Source of the DNA: Hymenobacter frigidus
Lineage (GTDB): Bacteria > Bacteroidota > Bacteroidia > Cytophagales > Hymenobacteraceae
Assembly (NCBI RefSeq): GCF_014640435.1
Contig: NZ_BMGY01000014.1
Location: 1-64,000, forward strand
DNA length: 64,000 bases
Reading direction: 5' to 3'
The notes beneath the pieces were generated by a model that saw nothing but the letters and a program-made list of their open reading frames with translations, had not been told where the DNA came from and searched no databases. Below are positions 19,193 through 27,406 of this stretch, piece by piece; the stretch's first letter is position 1; each line of letters opens with the position of its first letter. A program made the position numbers and the translations under genes.

Positions 19193-20056
19193 TTAGTAGT
19201 CGCCCACCGTGCCCGTTACCAACTGCTCCAGGGCGGTGGCCAGCTGGGCATCGTTGGGGGCTACGCCGTGCCACTTGTGGCCTTCCATCATGAAATCGAC
19301 GCCGAAGCCCATCTTCGTGTCCATGATAAACATGACCGGCTTACCTTGACCGGTAGCGGCTTGGGCTTCTTCGAGGGCGGGCAGCAGGGTGTCGAAGTTG
19401 TTGCCGTTGGCCTGAAGCACGTGCCAGCCGAAGGCCTCAAACTTGGCCCGCAGGTCGCCGAGGCCGCCGATTTCGGCGGTGGGGCCGTCAATCTGCTGGC
19501 CGTTGTGGTCGATGATGCCGATGAGGTTGTCGATTTTGTGGTGGGCGGCGTACATGATGGCCTCCCAGTTCTGGCCTTCCTCCAGCTCGCCGTCGCCCAT
19601 GAGAACGAATACGCGGCGGTCATCGCCATTGAGCTTTTTGGCCTGGGCCGCGCCACAGGCCACGCTCAGGCCCTGGCCCAGCGAGCCCGAGGCGATGCGA
19701 ATACCCGGCAGGCCCTCGTGGGTGGTGGGGTGGCCCTGCAAGCGCGAGTTGAGCTTGCGGAACGTGGCCAGCTCGCTCACCGGGAAGTAGCCCGAGCGCG
19801 CCAGCACCGAGTAGATAGTGGCCGAGATGTGACCGTTGGAGAGGAAAAACAGGTCCTCGCCGATGCCATCCATGCTGAACACCTCGGGGTTGTGCTTCAT
19901 CACCTTGAAGTAGAGCGCCACCAGCAAATCGGTGCAGCCGAGCGAGCCGCCGGGGTGGCCCGAGTTTACGGCGTGCACCATGCGCACGATGTCGCGCCGC
20001 ACCTGGGCGGCAGTTTCCTGGAGTTGAGCAGTAGTTATTTCGGCGGTCAGGGGCAT
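19193..20056 (-). CDS. Transketolase, N-terminal half (TPP-binding PP domain)
   Basis: 287 residues from the ATG at 20056. Contains AVNSGHPGGSLGCTDLLVALYF (about 24-45), HPTTHEGLPGIRIASGSLGQGL, and the thiamine diphosphate/Mg site GDGELEEGQNWEA...IIDHNGQQIDG (about 151-190), followed by GKPVMFIMDTKMGFGVDFM. It ends where a full-length transketolase would continue into the Pyr domain, which is encoded by the gene at 16083-17039. The two subunits together catalyse ketol transfer between pentose and other sugar phosphates. A box TACCTTTA, one base off the -7 consensus, lies about 35 bases upstream. Confidence 0.92.
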   Translation of the reverse strand: MPLTAEITTAQLQETAAQVRRDIVRMVHAVNSGHPGGSLGCTDLLVALYFKVMKHNPEVFSMDGIGEDLFFLSNGHISATIYSVLARSGYFPVSELATFRKLNSRLQGHPTTHEGLPGIRIASGSLGQGLSVACGAAQAKKLNGDDRRVFVLMGDGELEEGQNWEAIMYAAHHKIDNLIGIIDHNGQQIDGPTAEIGGLGDLRAKFEAFGWHVLQANGNNFDTLLPALEEAQAATGQGKPVMFIMDTKMGFGVDFMMEGHKWHGVAPNDAQLATALEQLVTGTVGDY

Positions 20057-20164
20057 AACGATGGGGTGAGGATTCGGTGGGGTAAAGGTAAGGGGCCGGG
20101 TTGGAGTATGGCAAAAAAGCCTGTGATACACACGTACCACAGACTTCGCCGATTGGAAATGGGT

Positions 20165-20500
20165 TTCGCCGGGCGGAAATGGCTATTGCAATGGGTTACA
20201 CCAGGCTTCACCGTCCAGAAATGGCCATTGCAATTGGTTACAAGGGGTTCCACCGTCCAAAAATGGTCGTTGCAACCAGTTGTAAGAAGCTTCACCGCGT
20301 AGAAATAGTCATTGCAACCAGTTGCAACGAGCTTCATCACACAAAAATGGTCATTGCAACCAGTTGCAACGGGCTTCATCATACGAAAATGGTCGTTGCA
20401 ACCAGTTGTAATTGGCTTCGCCGTCCGGAAATGCACGTTACGGACATCCCCAGGGGCTTTCGCCGCCCAAAAATGCCAGTTGGGGATATCCTCAGTTACT
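20165..20500. repeat. 42-bp minisatellite, eight degenerate units
   Basis: The anchor AAAT occurs at 20177, 20219, 20261, 20303, 20345, 20387, 20429 and 20471, exactly 42 bases apart each time. The typical unit is AAATGGTCATTGCAACCAGT followed by TGCAACGGGCTTCATC and a variable end. Outer units have diverged most and the three central ones least. Because 42 is a multiple of 3, frames stay open on both strands and would encode 14-residue repeats (minus strand core GCNDHF). No signal peptide or start context supports translation. Confidence 0.9.
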
Positions 20501-20945
20501 TCAGCAGCTGGGCGGCGTGCTCCTTGGTGTCGACTTTTGTGATAACCTGCTCAATCACGCCGTTTTCGTCAATCAAAAACGTGGTGCGCACGGTGCCCAA
20601 GTAGGTTTTGCCGTAGTTTTTCTTTTCCTGCCACACGCCGTAGGCCTGCACGATGGCCTTGTCGGTATCCACCAGCAGCGGGAAAGGCAGGTCGTATTTG
20701 AGGGCAAACTTCTTGTGCGCGGCCTCGCCATCGGTGCTCACGCCGATGACCTTGATGTTGTGGGCGGTGAGCTCCTCCTGGTGGTCGCGCAGGTTGCAGG
20801 CCTGGGCGGTGCAGCCGGGGGTGTCGTCTTTGGGGTAGAAATAGAGGGCGACTTTCTGGCCGCGCAGGTCCAGCAAGGAGATAATGTTGCCGTCCTGGTC
20901 GGGAGCGGAGAAATCGGGGGCGGCTTGGCCGGGTTCGAGGGTCAT
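20496..20945 (-). CDS. bcp: Thioredoxin-dependent thiol peroxidase (Bcp/PrxQ)
   Basis: 149 residues, ATG start, full length. Reduces hydrogen peroxide and alkyl hydroperoxides using thioredoxin. The peroxidatic Cys45 and resolving Cys50 lie in DTPGCTAQACNLRD, the five-residue spacing typical of atypical two-Cys PrxQ enzymes; DFSAPDQDG and FLIDENGVI are also family hallmarks. Cytosolic. It stands alone on the minus strand between a short-repeat cluster upstream and the 42-bp minisatellite, which begins almost at its stop codon, so the repeat would form its 3' untranslated region. Confidence 0.93.
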   Translation of the reverse strand: MTLEPGQAAPDFSAPDQDGNIISLLDLRGQKVALYFYPKDDTPGCTAQACNLRDHQEELTAHNIKVIGVSTDGEAAHKKFALKYDLPFPLLVDTDKAIVQAYGVWQEKKNYGKTYLGTVRTTFLIDENGVIEQVITKVDTKEHAAQLLK

Positions 20946-20958
20946 GGCGGGTTGGGGA

Positions 20959-21084
20959 TGTAGCGTGGACTCTGTGAGTCCGCGCGTGGCGGTAATTCGG
21001 GTGTAGCGTGGACTCTGTGAGTCCGCGCGTGGCGGTAATCGTTCGGGTGTCGTTCATGCGCGGACTCGCAGAGTCCACGCTACA
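20959..21084. repeat. 27-base repeat: two direct copies and one inverted copy
   Basis: TGTAGCGTGGACTCTGTGAG... at 20959-20985 and 21002-21028 are identical and 43 bases apart, with about 38 bases of shared sequence. An inverted copy with one mismatch is at 21058-21084. The outer copies can form a long hairpin between the bcp and M23 peptidase genes. Confidence 0.85.
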
Positions 21085-21087
21085 ATG

Positions 21088-23118
21088 TTACAGGCTCAGC
21101 GGAATTACCCGCTCGTTGCCGGCTTGGTCGGTCAGGCGCAGCTCGGCGGGGCCGCGCAGGCGGGCCCCTAAGGTATCGCGGGCCACGGTGAAGAGGGTCG
21201 AATTCTTGTGCTCGAAGCGCAGCAGGCGGAACTGCCCACCGATGAGCAGGCGGTAGCTGGCCAGGCCGGAAAGGTCGTCGGCCACGCGGAAGAGCACCTG
21301 CCCGCCGGGCCGCCCGATGAGGCTGCCCTTGGGCGCGGTGGTATCGCGCAGGATGCGGTAGGAGCCAAACTGGCGGATATTGGCCGTAATCTGGCCGCGG
21401 TCGTCCCACTTGCCGCCCAGGTAGGCCTTGCCGCCTTTGGGCGTGGCCGAGTAGATGGCGGTGCGGGCCGGGTCGGCGGGCGGGGTGGCGGGCTTGAGGG
21501 TGAGCACCGCCGTTTTGTAGAAAGGCTGCAGCGGCGAGCCCACCGTCCAGAAGCCGCTGCCGGTGGGCTCGGGCTTGAAAGCAGTGCTCAGGTAAATGTT
21601 ATCGAACAGCGTTTCGCGGCCAAACACCAGGTTGAGGAAGGCGGTGGCGTAGTTGGTTTCCTTGCCGGCCGGAATCATTACTTGCCGGTCAAATTTCTTG
21701 GTGATGGAGCCGAAGCGCAGCGAGTCGGGCAGGCCGGCGCGCAGGTCGTAGAGGTACACGTTTTCGCTGTTCTGGGTGTAGCTCGGGCGGATTTCGAGGC
21801 GGCGGTTGCCACGCAGCAGCACCAGGTTGGCGGCCACGGAGTCGGCGCTGGGGTCGGCGGCCACGGCCTTCAGCAGGTTGCGGGTGACTTCAAAGCGCAG
21901 GGCCGGCTTCTTCATCGCCGCCGAGCGGGTTTTGAAGTAGGCCGGCTGTTCGCCGCGCAGCACCAGGTGCACGAGTGTTTGGTTATTATAAGAGTCAGCC
22001 AGGGCAATATCGACGCGGTAGAGCTTGCCGGCTTCCACGTTCAGGCGGCCTTTGCTGGGGCCCGTGGTGGCGTACATGGCCAGGTCGTTGCCTTCGTCCA
22101 CCCACAGCTTTTGCAGGGTGCGGCCTTGGGTGTTCTGGTAGAGGAAGTCGACAAAGTTGGCCACCTGCCGGGTGCCCGTCGGAAACGGCACCGCATCGAT
22201 GGTGTGCTGGTAGAACGGCTGGCCGTTCACCTGCACCGTCACGCGCTGAATGCCGTTGCGGTTCCAGGCATTATCAAACCTATCGAAACCCTGCACCAGC
22301 AGCCCCACCGTGCCAAAGGCGCTGATAGTATCGGCCCAGGTAGTGGCCACGCCCGGCCCCGGCTGCACCCTGGGCGCAAACAGCGCCTTGGCAAATACGT
22401 TTTTCACCCGCGCCTCAATGCCCAGCGGCTCCAGCGCAAAGGCCTGCAGCGTGGGGGCCACGTGGTCCTGAATTTCGGGAAAGCCGCCCCATTGCAGCGG
22501 GTTATACTGCCGGTCCTGGGCATCGCGCACTTCCCAGTGCAGGTGCGGGCCGGCCGAGCCGCCGGTGTTGCCCGAGAGCGCCACCACCTCGCCCCGCTTC
22601 ACCGAAAACCGGTCCTTCTCGAAAAAGGCCTCCAGCTCGTAGCTCTGCTTTTCGTACTGCCGCCGCATCAGCTCGGCCGCCACCGGCCCTTTGAACTCGT
22701 TCAAGTGACCGTACACCGTGGTCAGGCCGTTGGGATGCGTGAGGTAGAGCACGTTGCCGTAGCCAAACGACGACTGCTTGAGGCGCGACACGTAGCCGTC
22801 GGCGGCGGCGTACACGGGTTGGTTCACCCCACCGCCGGTCTTGATATCAAGGCCGCCGTGGAAGTGGTTGGGCCGCAACTCGCCCATGCTGCCGGCCAGA
22901 AAGCCCGGCGCGCCCGGTGCGATGGGAAACAGGAAATAACCCGGGGCCACCGTGGGCCGCCCTGCCTTCAGCAGCTCGCTAATGGTGCCGTCACGGCCCG
23001 CCGAATCAGCCTGTTGGCCGCCCACCCGCCAGGTCAGAAACACGATAAACAGGCTGATAGCAAGCCCGGTCTTTTGTGGGTTGGTCAGCCCGGTCAACTT
23101 CTCTTTCTGCACAATCAA
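21088..23118 (-). CDS. M23 (LytM) family metallopeptidase, long envelope form
   Basis: 676 residues. The start is uncertain: TTG at 23118 or GTG at 23112; both precede the hydrophobic segment GLAISLFIVFLTWRV (about 17-32) that should act as signal or anchor. The LytM zinc site is complete: HFHGGLDI (about 84-91), VYGHL, and GPHLHWE (about 193-199), so it should be catalytically active on peptidoglycan cross-links, unlike the degenerate EnvC-type regulators. About 470 strand-rich residues follow, typical of Bacteroidota M23 proteins with C-terminal Ig-like domains. Probably periplasmic, cleaving peptidoglycan during growth. Monocistronic. Confidence 0.88.
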   Translation of the reverse strand: MIVQKEKLTGLTNPQKTGLAISLFIVFLTWRVGGQQADSAGRDGTISELLKAGRPTVAPGYFLFPIAPGAPGFLAGSMGELRPNHFHGGLDIKTGGGVNQPVYAAADGYVSRLKQSSFGYGNVLYLTHPNGLTTVYGHLNEFKGPVAAELMRRQYEKQSYELEAFFEKDRFSVKRGEVVALSGNTGGSAGPHLHWEVRDAQDRQYNPLQWGGFPEIQDHVAPTLQAFALEPLGIEARVKNVFAKALFAPRVQPGPGVATTWADTISAFGTVGLLVQGFDRFDNAWNRNGIQRVTVQVNGQPFYQHTIDAVPFPTGTRQVANFVDFLYQNTQGRTLQKLWVDEGNDLAMYATTGPSKGRLNVEAGKLYRVDIALADSYNNQTLVHLVLRGEQPAYFKTRSAAMKKPALRFEVTRNLLKAVAADPSADSVAANLVLLRGNRRLEIRPSYTQNSENVYLYDLRAGLPDSLRFGSITKKFDRQVMIPAGKETNYATAFLNLVFGRETLFDNIYLSTAFKPEPTGSGFWTVGSPLQPFYKTAVLTLKPATPPADPARTAIYSATPKGGKAYLGGKWDDRGQITANIRQFGSYRILRDTTAPKGSLIGRPGGQVLFRVADDLSGLASYRLLIGGQFRLLRFEHKNSTLFTVARDTLGARLRGPAELRLTDQAGNERVIPLSL

Positions 23119-23153
23119 TCGTTTTTAACTTACGCTATTCTTCTGGTACGTAG

Positions 23154-23256
23154 AACGGTCATGCTGAGCTTGTCGAAGCATCTATCCCGCACAGTCATAT
23201 TTTAATAAGGCTACAACGAAGCGGTAGAGATGCTTCGACAAGCTCAGCATGACGTT
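23154..23256. repeat. Palindromic repeat, CGTCATGCTGAGC subfamily, copy 3
   Basis: Arms at 23154-23183 and 23228-23256, nearly perfect (a one-base insertion in the left arm), containing GTCATGCTGAGCTTGTCGAA. It lies upstream of the M23 gene. Confidence 0.8.
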
Positions 23257-23299
23257 ATTTTACATCGCAACAAGCTTTTTCTTTTGCTCTCCTTCCCTC

Positions 23300-23914
23300 C
23301 TACCGAATCCCCAACTCTAGCAGCTTCTCGCCTTCCAGAAAGCCTTCCAGCTGGTCGCCCATTTTCACCGGGCCCACGCCGGCCGGGGTGCCGGTGAATA
23401 TCATATCGCCCATTTTCAGGGTGAAATACTTGGAGACGAAGCTAATTATTTTGGCGAACGGGTGCAGCATCAGGCCGGAGTTGCCGGTCTGGCGGGTTTC
23501 GCCGTTTACTTCGAGGTGGAAGTTGATGTTGGCCAAGTCGGGGATTTCAGCCACGGGCTTAAAGGTGGGCGAAATTGGGGCCGAACCGTCGAAGGCTTTG
23601 GCCAACTCCCAGGGCAGGCCCTTTTTCTTCAGCTCGCTTTGCAGGTCGCGGGCCGTGAAGTCGATGCCCAAACCAATTTCGTCGAAATAATTATGGGCAA
23701 ACGACTCGTCGATGTGGCGGCCGTTCTTGCTCACGCGCAGCACCAGCTCCAGCTCGTGGTGAATGTCCTGTGAGAACTCGGGGATGAAAAACGGCTGACC
23801 ACGCTGCAGCAGCGCAGTTTCGGGCTTGAGGAAAATGACGGGTGCGCTAGGAACTTCGTTGTGCAGCTCGGCAATATGGTCGGCGTAGTTGCGGCCGATG
23901 CAGATGATTTTCAT
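23300..23914 (-). CDS. Fumarylacetoacetate hydrolase family protein
   Basis: 204 residues from the ATG at 23914 (MKIICIGRNYADH). FAH-fold enzyme with the metal ligands in HHELELVLRV (two acidic residues, about 51-60) and the later GIDFTARDLQ Asp, plus GDMIFTGTPAGVGP, typical of FAHD1-like acylpyruvate hydrolases and oxaloacetate decarboxylases. The compact length (about 200) fits that group rather than true fumarylacetoacetase (about 420). The substrate is probably a beta-diketo acid; the exact one is undetermined. Cytosolic. The gene has its own promoter just upstream. Confidence 0.88.
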   Translation of the reverse strand: MKIICIGRNYADHIAELHNEVPSAPVIFLKPETALLQRGQPFFIPEFSQDIHHELELVLRVSKNGRHIDESFAHNYFDEIGLGIDFTARDLQSELKKKGLPWELAKAFDGSAPISPTFKPVAEIPDLANINFHLEVNGETRQTGNSGLMLHPFAKIISFVSKYFTLKMGDMIFTGTPAGVGPVKMGDQLEGFLEGEKLLELGIR

Positions 23915-23943
23915 AACGGAAGGTGAGGCGAACGAGAAAGGCT

Positions 23944-23975
23944 CAAAACTACGGCCCGGCACCGGCTTTCGGCAA
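23944..23975 (-). promoter_or_regulatory. Promoter of the FAH-family gene (TTG-N21-TAGTTTTG)
   Basis: On the minus strand, TTG (23975-23973) and TAGTTTTG (23951-23944) are separated by 21 bases, matching the Bacteroidota -33/-7 arrangement. The leader to the ATG is about 25 bases. Confidence 0.5.
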
Positions 23976-24157
23976 CCGGCTAATGGGTTTTCCCGCCCTG
24001 GCGGGCTGCCAGGGCTAAACTTTTACCCAACCTCTGCCCGTATAGCCGCCAGGCAGCCGCCCATGCACTGCGTGCACGGGCCCAACCGGCCAGCCACCAC
24101 AACCAATTGGGCTCACTGCTTCGGTGGTCAGTCCATCTATATCTTACTTTTAGCATC

Positions 24158-24955
24158 ATGCTCAAAAAACTCACCCTTCTCGCCGGCCTGACTTTTCTGG
24201 CGGCTTGCACTACGGTACCCATCACGGGTCGCCGTCAGCTCAGCCTCGTGAGCGACAGCGAAATCAATTCGCTGGCCTCTACGCAATACCGCACAGTTAT
24301 CGCCAAGGGTCCGCTTTCCAGCAACTCGCAGCAGGTAGCCATGGTGCGCACCGTGGGCCAACGCATCCAAGGCGCGGTCGAAACCTATTTCCGGCAGCAG
24401 AACGCCGCCGACCAGCTGGCTGGCTACCAGTGGGAATTCAACGTTATCCAGGACGACAAGCAGCAGAACGCCTGGTGCATGCCCGGCGGCAAAGTGGCCG
24501 TGTACACCGGCATTCTGCCCATCACGCAGGATGAAAACGGTCTGGCCGTGGTGATGGCCCACGAAGTGGCCCACGCCGTGGCCAAGCACGGCTCCGAGCG
24601 CATGAGCCAGGGCCTGGTGCAGCAGTTGGGTGGGCAAGCCCTATCGGCGGCCCTTTCCACCAACGCGCCCGCCACGCAGGAGCTGGCGCTACAGGCCTTC
24701 GGGGTGGGCTCGCAGCTGGGCCTGCTCCGTTACGGCCGCAACCAGGAAACCGAAGCCGACCACCTAGGCCTGATTTTTATGGCGCTGGCCGGCTACAATC
24801 CCGACGGCGCTATTGCGTTCTGGCAGCGCATGGATGCCCGCGAAAGCCAGGCCTCACCGCCCGAATTCCTCTCCACGCACCCTTCGAATGGCACCCGCAT
24901 TGCCGACATTCAGCGCGAGCTGCCCGAAGCCCGGAAGTACTACAAGCCCCGCTAA
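24158..24955 (+). CDS. M48 family metalloprotease, lipoprotein
   Basis: 265 residues from the ATG at 24158. Residues 1-18 are a lipoprotein signal with the lipobox LAAC, so the protein is anchored to a membrane facing the periplasm. The zinc motif HEVAH is at 135-139 and the third ligand lies in the NQETEADHLG segment (about 205). LSTHPSNGTRIADIQREL near the end is the usual M48 C-terminal signature. It resembles the short BepA/LoiP-like periplasmic proteases that degrade or refold outer-membrane proteins; that role is family knowledge. The next gene, 46 bases downstream, is another lipoprotein and probably co-transcribed. Confidence 0.92.
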   Translation: MLKKLTLLAGLTFLAACTTVPITGRRQLSLVSDSEINSLASTQYRTVIAKGPLSSNSQQVAMVRTVGQRIQGAVETYFRQQNAADQLAGYQWEFNVIQDDKQQNAWCMPGGKVAVYTGILPITQDENGLAVVMAHEVAHAVAKHGSERMSQGLVQQLGGQALSAALSTNAPATQELALQAFGVGSQLGLLRYGRNQETEADHLGLIFMALAGYNPDGAIAFWQRMDARESQASPPEFLSTHPSNGTRIADIQRELPEARKYYKPR

Positions 24956-25001
24956 CCGAATAGCGGTTGCCTGCTGACCGTTAATCATTCACCCACTACC
25001 A

Positions 25002-25562
25002 ATGAAATTCCTTCCTCGCGTTCTGGGCTTGGGCCTGCTGAGCCTGCTGGTGCTACTGCTGGCCATGTCGTGCGAAACGACCAAGCCGGCCACCAACGAA
25101 TTCGGCAGCCCCAACCGCATCAAGGGCGAGGCAATCGCGGCGCCCGAGAGCCGGCAAATTGTGCATTTCACCGACAGCTCCACCGAGTACATCACGCCGC
25201 GCAACGAGCTGGCCAGAGCCTTCATCCGGCAGTTTGGCGACGGCACGGTGATTGATAAAATCCAGGTTCGCAAGGCCCCCGGCGACGTGGGCGCGGCGGT
25301 GAGCTACTACCTCATTGGCATGGGCCTGCGCAACGGCGCGTTTCGGGCCATGGCCCTGCCCCTGAGCAGCGGTGGCGACAACACCTTCTACCTGCGCCCC
25401 AATGCCGAGCGCTACACCATCAGCGGCACGGGCTGCCCCATGTGCTTTTTCAACTTTGAGAACGGCCGCATCGTGGGCACCACCTGCGGCGAAAAAGTGG
25501 GCGGCAGCAACTGCGACCTGAAAGTGGACAAGAACAACTCCCTCTTCGCCGCTATTCGATGA
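25002..25562 (+). CDS. Lipoprotein of unknown function with four clustered cysteines
   Basis: 186 residues, ATG start. Lipoprotein signal with lipobox LAMSC at about 21-25. The mature part begins with a low-complexity linker and carries HFTDSSTEYITPRNELARAFI, then ISGTGCPMCFFNFENGRIVGTTCGEKVGGSNCDL, which holds four cysteines in a C-x2-C...C...C layout that could bind metal or form disulfides. No family recognised. It follows the M48 lipoprotein by 46 bases and its stop codon overlaps the start of a small downstream frame by the ATGA arrangement. Confidence 0.65.
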   Translation: MKFLPRVLGLGLLSLLVLLLAMSCETTKPATNEFGSPNRIKGEAIAAPESRQIVHFTDSSTEYITPRNELARAFIRQFGDGTVIDKIQVRKAPGDVGAAVSYYLIGMGLRNGAFRAMALPLSSGGDNTFYLRPNAERYTISGTGCPMCFFNFENGRIVGTTCGEKVGGSNCDLKVDKNNSLFAAIR

Positions 25563-25675
25563 ACACGCACAACAAATGGCTGCTGCGGGCCGCCCTCACC
25601 GCTTTGGCCCTGCTCATTACGACCGATAAGAAACGGCTACCACTGCCTCCAACGCCAAAAAAGCCCGCTGCATAG
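25559..25675 (+). CDS. Possible 38-residue membrane peptide, translationally coupled
   Basis: The ATG at 25559 overlaps the TGA of the preceding lipoprotein gene (ATGA). The product is Lys/Arg-flanked with one hydrophobic stretch (WLLRAALTALALLITT, about 7-22) and a Pro/Lys-rich tail. Its last codons lie inside the terminator hairpin at 25651-25692. The coupled start and membrane-like core favour a real small gene, but a chance frame cannot be excluded. Confidence 0.35.
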   Translation: MNTHNKWLLRAALTALALLITTDKKRLPLPPTPKKPAA

Positions 25676-25692
25676 CGGGCTTTTTTGGCGTT
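25651..25692. terminator. Strong bidirectional terminator
   Basis: A perfect 19-base stem (25651-25669 against 25674-25692), GC-rich at the top (AGCCCGCT/AGCGGGCT) with A and T runs on both sides, between the convergent lipoprotein and Mpl-like genes. Confidence 0.92.
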
Positions 25693-25718
25693 TATCACTA
25701 AATCAATCAGGGCGGCTA

Positions 25719-27110
25719 CTAGCCGGCAACCTCTGCCGCCAGCGCCACCAAATCCATCCCGTCGAACGTGCCCGACGACATAAGCAGCAGGTTGGTGTTG
25801 GCCCCAGCTTGGCTGCGCAGGAAGGCAGCCAGCTCGGCGCTGTCGGTAATCACCCGGATGTCGGGGCGCTGAAAGGCTTCGGCCACAGTGGCGGCGGCCA
25901 GCGGCGGCAGGCGCTTATGGGCCAGCACTTGGGGGTTGAAGTAGACCACGGCCACGTCGGGCGCATCGAAGCAGTGCGCGTACTGCGGCAGGAAATCCGG
26001 GTTGAGGCTGCTGAAGGTGTGCAACTCCAGGCAGGCCACCATGCGACGCTGCGGAAACTGCTTTTTCAGGGCCGTGGCCGTGGCTTTGAGCTTGCTGGGC
26101 GCGTGGGCGAAATCCTTGTACACCACGGAGGTAGCGCCGGCTTTCAGTAGCTCCAGGCGCCGCGCCGCGCCGGGAAACGACTCTACCGCTTTGAAAAAGT
26201 TCTTACCCTTGATACCGAGCTGCTTGCACACCTCCTTGGCGGCCGAGATATTGCGCAGGTTGTGCTCGCCAAACACCTGCACAGGCACCTCCTCGTCTTT
26301 TTTATTGAGCAGGAATGTTTTACCATCCCGAATCACGTGCTCGTGCGGGCCGTAGCCGATATAGGTCACATCGGGGCTGGTGGGCACGGCGATGAGCTGG
26401 GTCTGCTCGTCGTCGCGGTCGTAGATGAGCACGCCGGCCTTGGGCGTCATATTGGCGAAAATGCGGAACTGCTCGCGGTAAATTTCCTCGGTCGGAAATA
26501 CGTTGATGTGGTCCCAGCTGATGCCCGAAATCACGCCGATATGGTGCTGGTAGAGGTGGAACTTGGGTCGCCGGTCCACCGGCGACGACAGGTACTCATC
26601 GCCCTCAATGATGATGATGGGCGCGTCGTCGGTGAGCTGCACCATCAAATCGAACCCCGCCAGCTGGGCCCCCACCGCGTAGTCGAACTTGCGGCCGTGG
26701 TAGCGCAGCACGTGCAGAATGCAGGCCGTGATGCTGGTTTTGCCGTGCGAGCCACCGATGACGATGCGCTGCTTGTCGCGGCTGGCCTCGTAGATATACT
26801 CAGGGAAAGAGTACACTTTCAGGCCCAGCTCCTGGGCGCGCAGCAGCTCGGGGTTGTCGGGCCGGGCGTGCATACCCACAATCACGGCCGACAAGTCTGG
26901 GGTGATGCGGGCCGCATCCCAGCCCTCCTGCGTGGGCAACAGGCCGGCGGCGGCGAGGCGGCCGGCCGCAGGCTCAAAAATCTCGTCGTCGGAGCCCGTG
27001 ACGTGGGCCCCGCGCCGGTGCAGGGCCAACGCCAGGTTGTGCATAATGCTGCCGCCCACCGCAATCAGGTGGATGGATTCGGGTTGCGGATTACGGGTTG
27101 ATGACTCCAA
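25719..27110 (-). CDS. UDP-N-acetylmuramate--tripeptide ligase, Mpl-like (Mur ligase family)
   Basis: 463 residues. The only in-frame start before the Rossmann strand IHLIAVGG is TTG 27110. N-terminal UDP-binding domain (about 12-105, GGSIMHNLALALHRRGAHVTGSD), ATP-binding domain with the P-loop GGSHGKTS (about 118-125) and EGDEYLSSPVDRRPKF, and C-terminal domain with GAARRLE and YKDFAHAPSKLKATATAL. The sequence fits Mpl, which joins recycled murein tripeptide to UDP-MurNAc, better than MurC because of the GDEYLSSPVDRRPKF segment. Cytosolic, peptidoglycan recycling. Divergent from dnaB. Confidence 0.85.
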   Translation of the reverse strand: MESSTRNPQPESIHLIAVGGSIMHNLALALHRRGAHVTGSDDEIFEPAAGRLAAAGLLPTQEGWDAARITPDLSAVIVGMHARPDNPELLRAQELGLKVYSFPEYIYEASRDKQRIVIGGSHGKTSITACILHVLRYHGRKFDYAVGAQLAGFDLMVQLTDDAPIIIIEGDEYLSSPVDRRPKFHLYQHHIGVISGISWDHINVFPTEEIYREQFRIFANMTPKAGVLIYDRDDEQTQLIAVPTSPDVTYIGYGPHEHVIRDGKTFLLNKKDEEVPVQVFGEHNLRNISAAKEVCKQLGIKGKNFFKAVESFPGAARRLELLKAGATSVVYKDFAHAPSKLKATATALKKQFPQRRMVACLELHTFSSLNPDFLPQYAHCFDAPDVAVVYFNPQVLAHKRLPPLAAATVAEAFQRPDIRVITDSAELAAFLRSQAGANTNLLLMSSGTFDGMDLVALAAEVAG

Positions 27111-27320
27111 AATATTGATTTTCAGTTATGCTATGTCAGTTTTCAGAACCTCACAGGCTGGCGTGAAGGTGCTCGCAGGCAAGTGCCGGATACCAGCGCC
27201 TGACAGCTAATCCCTGACAACAGGAAAGGGCCGCGAAAGTACAAAATCCCGGCCGTCGCCGCCATTCCATACTGAAAAGAAACGACTGATGCACCCAATC
27301 TTTTTCCGCCCCGGCGGGGT

Positions 27321-27328
27321 TAGCTTTG
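27321..27328 (+). promoter_or_regulatory. -7 promoter box TAGCTTTG for dnaB
   Basis: Exact TAnnTTTG match about 80 bases before the dnaB start; identical to the box before the amidase gene. The -33 element is not evident. Confidence 0.4.
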
Positions 27329-27406
27329 TGTAAATCGTGGGCTGTCCGGTTGCTCTTACAATTCCGGCCGGCTGTTTCCTGTTGCCCAAATACCTCTGTT
27401 TTAATT

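Noticed and set aside
20165-20500. CRISPR array
   Set aside because: The units are directly adjacent, differ from each other throughout and have no unique spacers; no cas genes are near. It is a degenerate tandem repeat.
21208-23205. A 665-codon plus-strand frame opposite the M23 peptidase
   Set aside because: Same cause; the composition is dominated by Gly, Ala, Val, His and Arg, and no motif is present. The minus strand has an intact LytM site.
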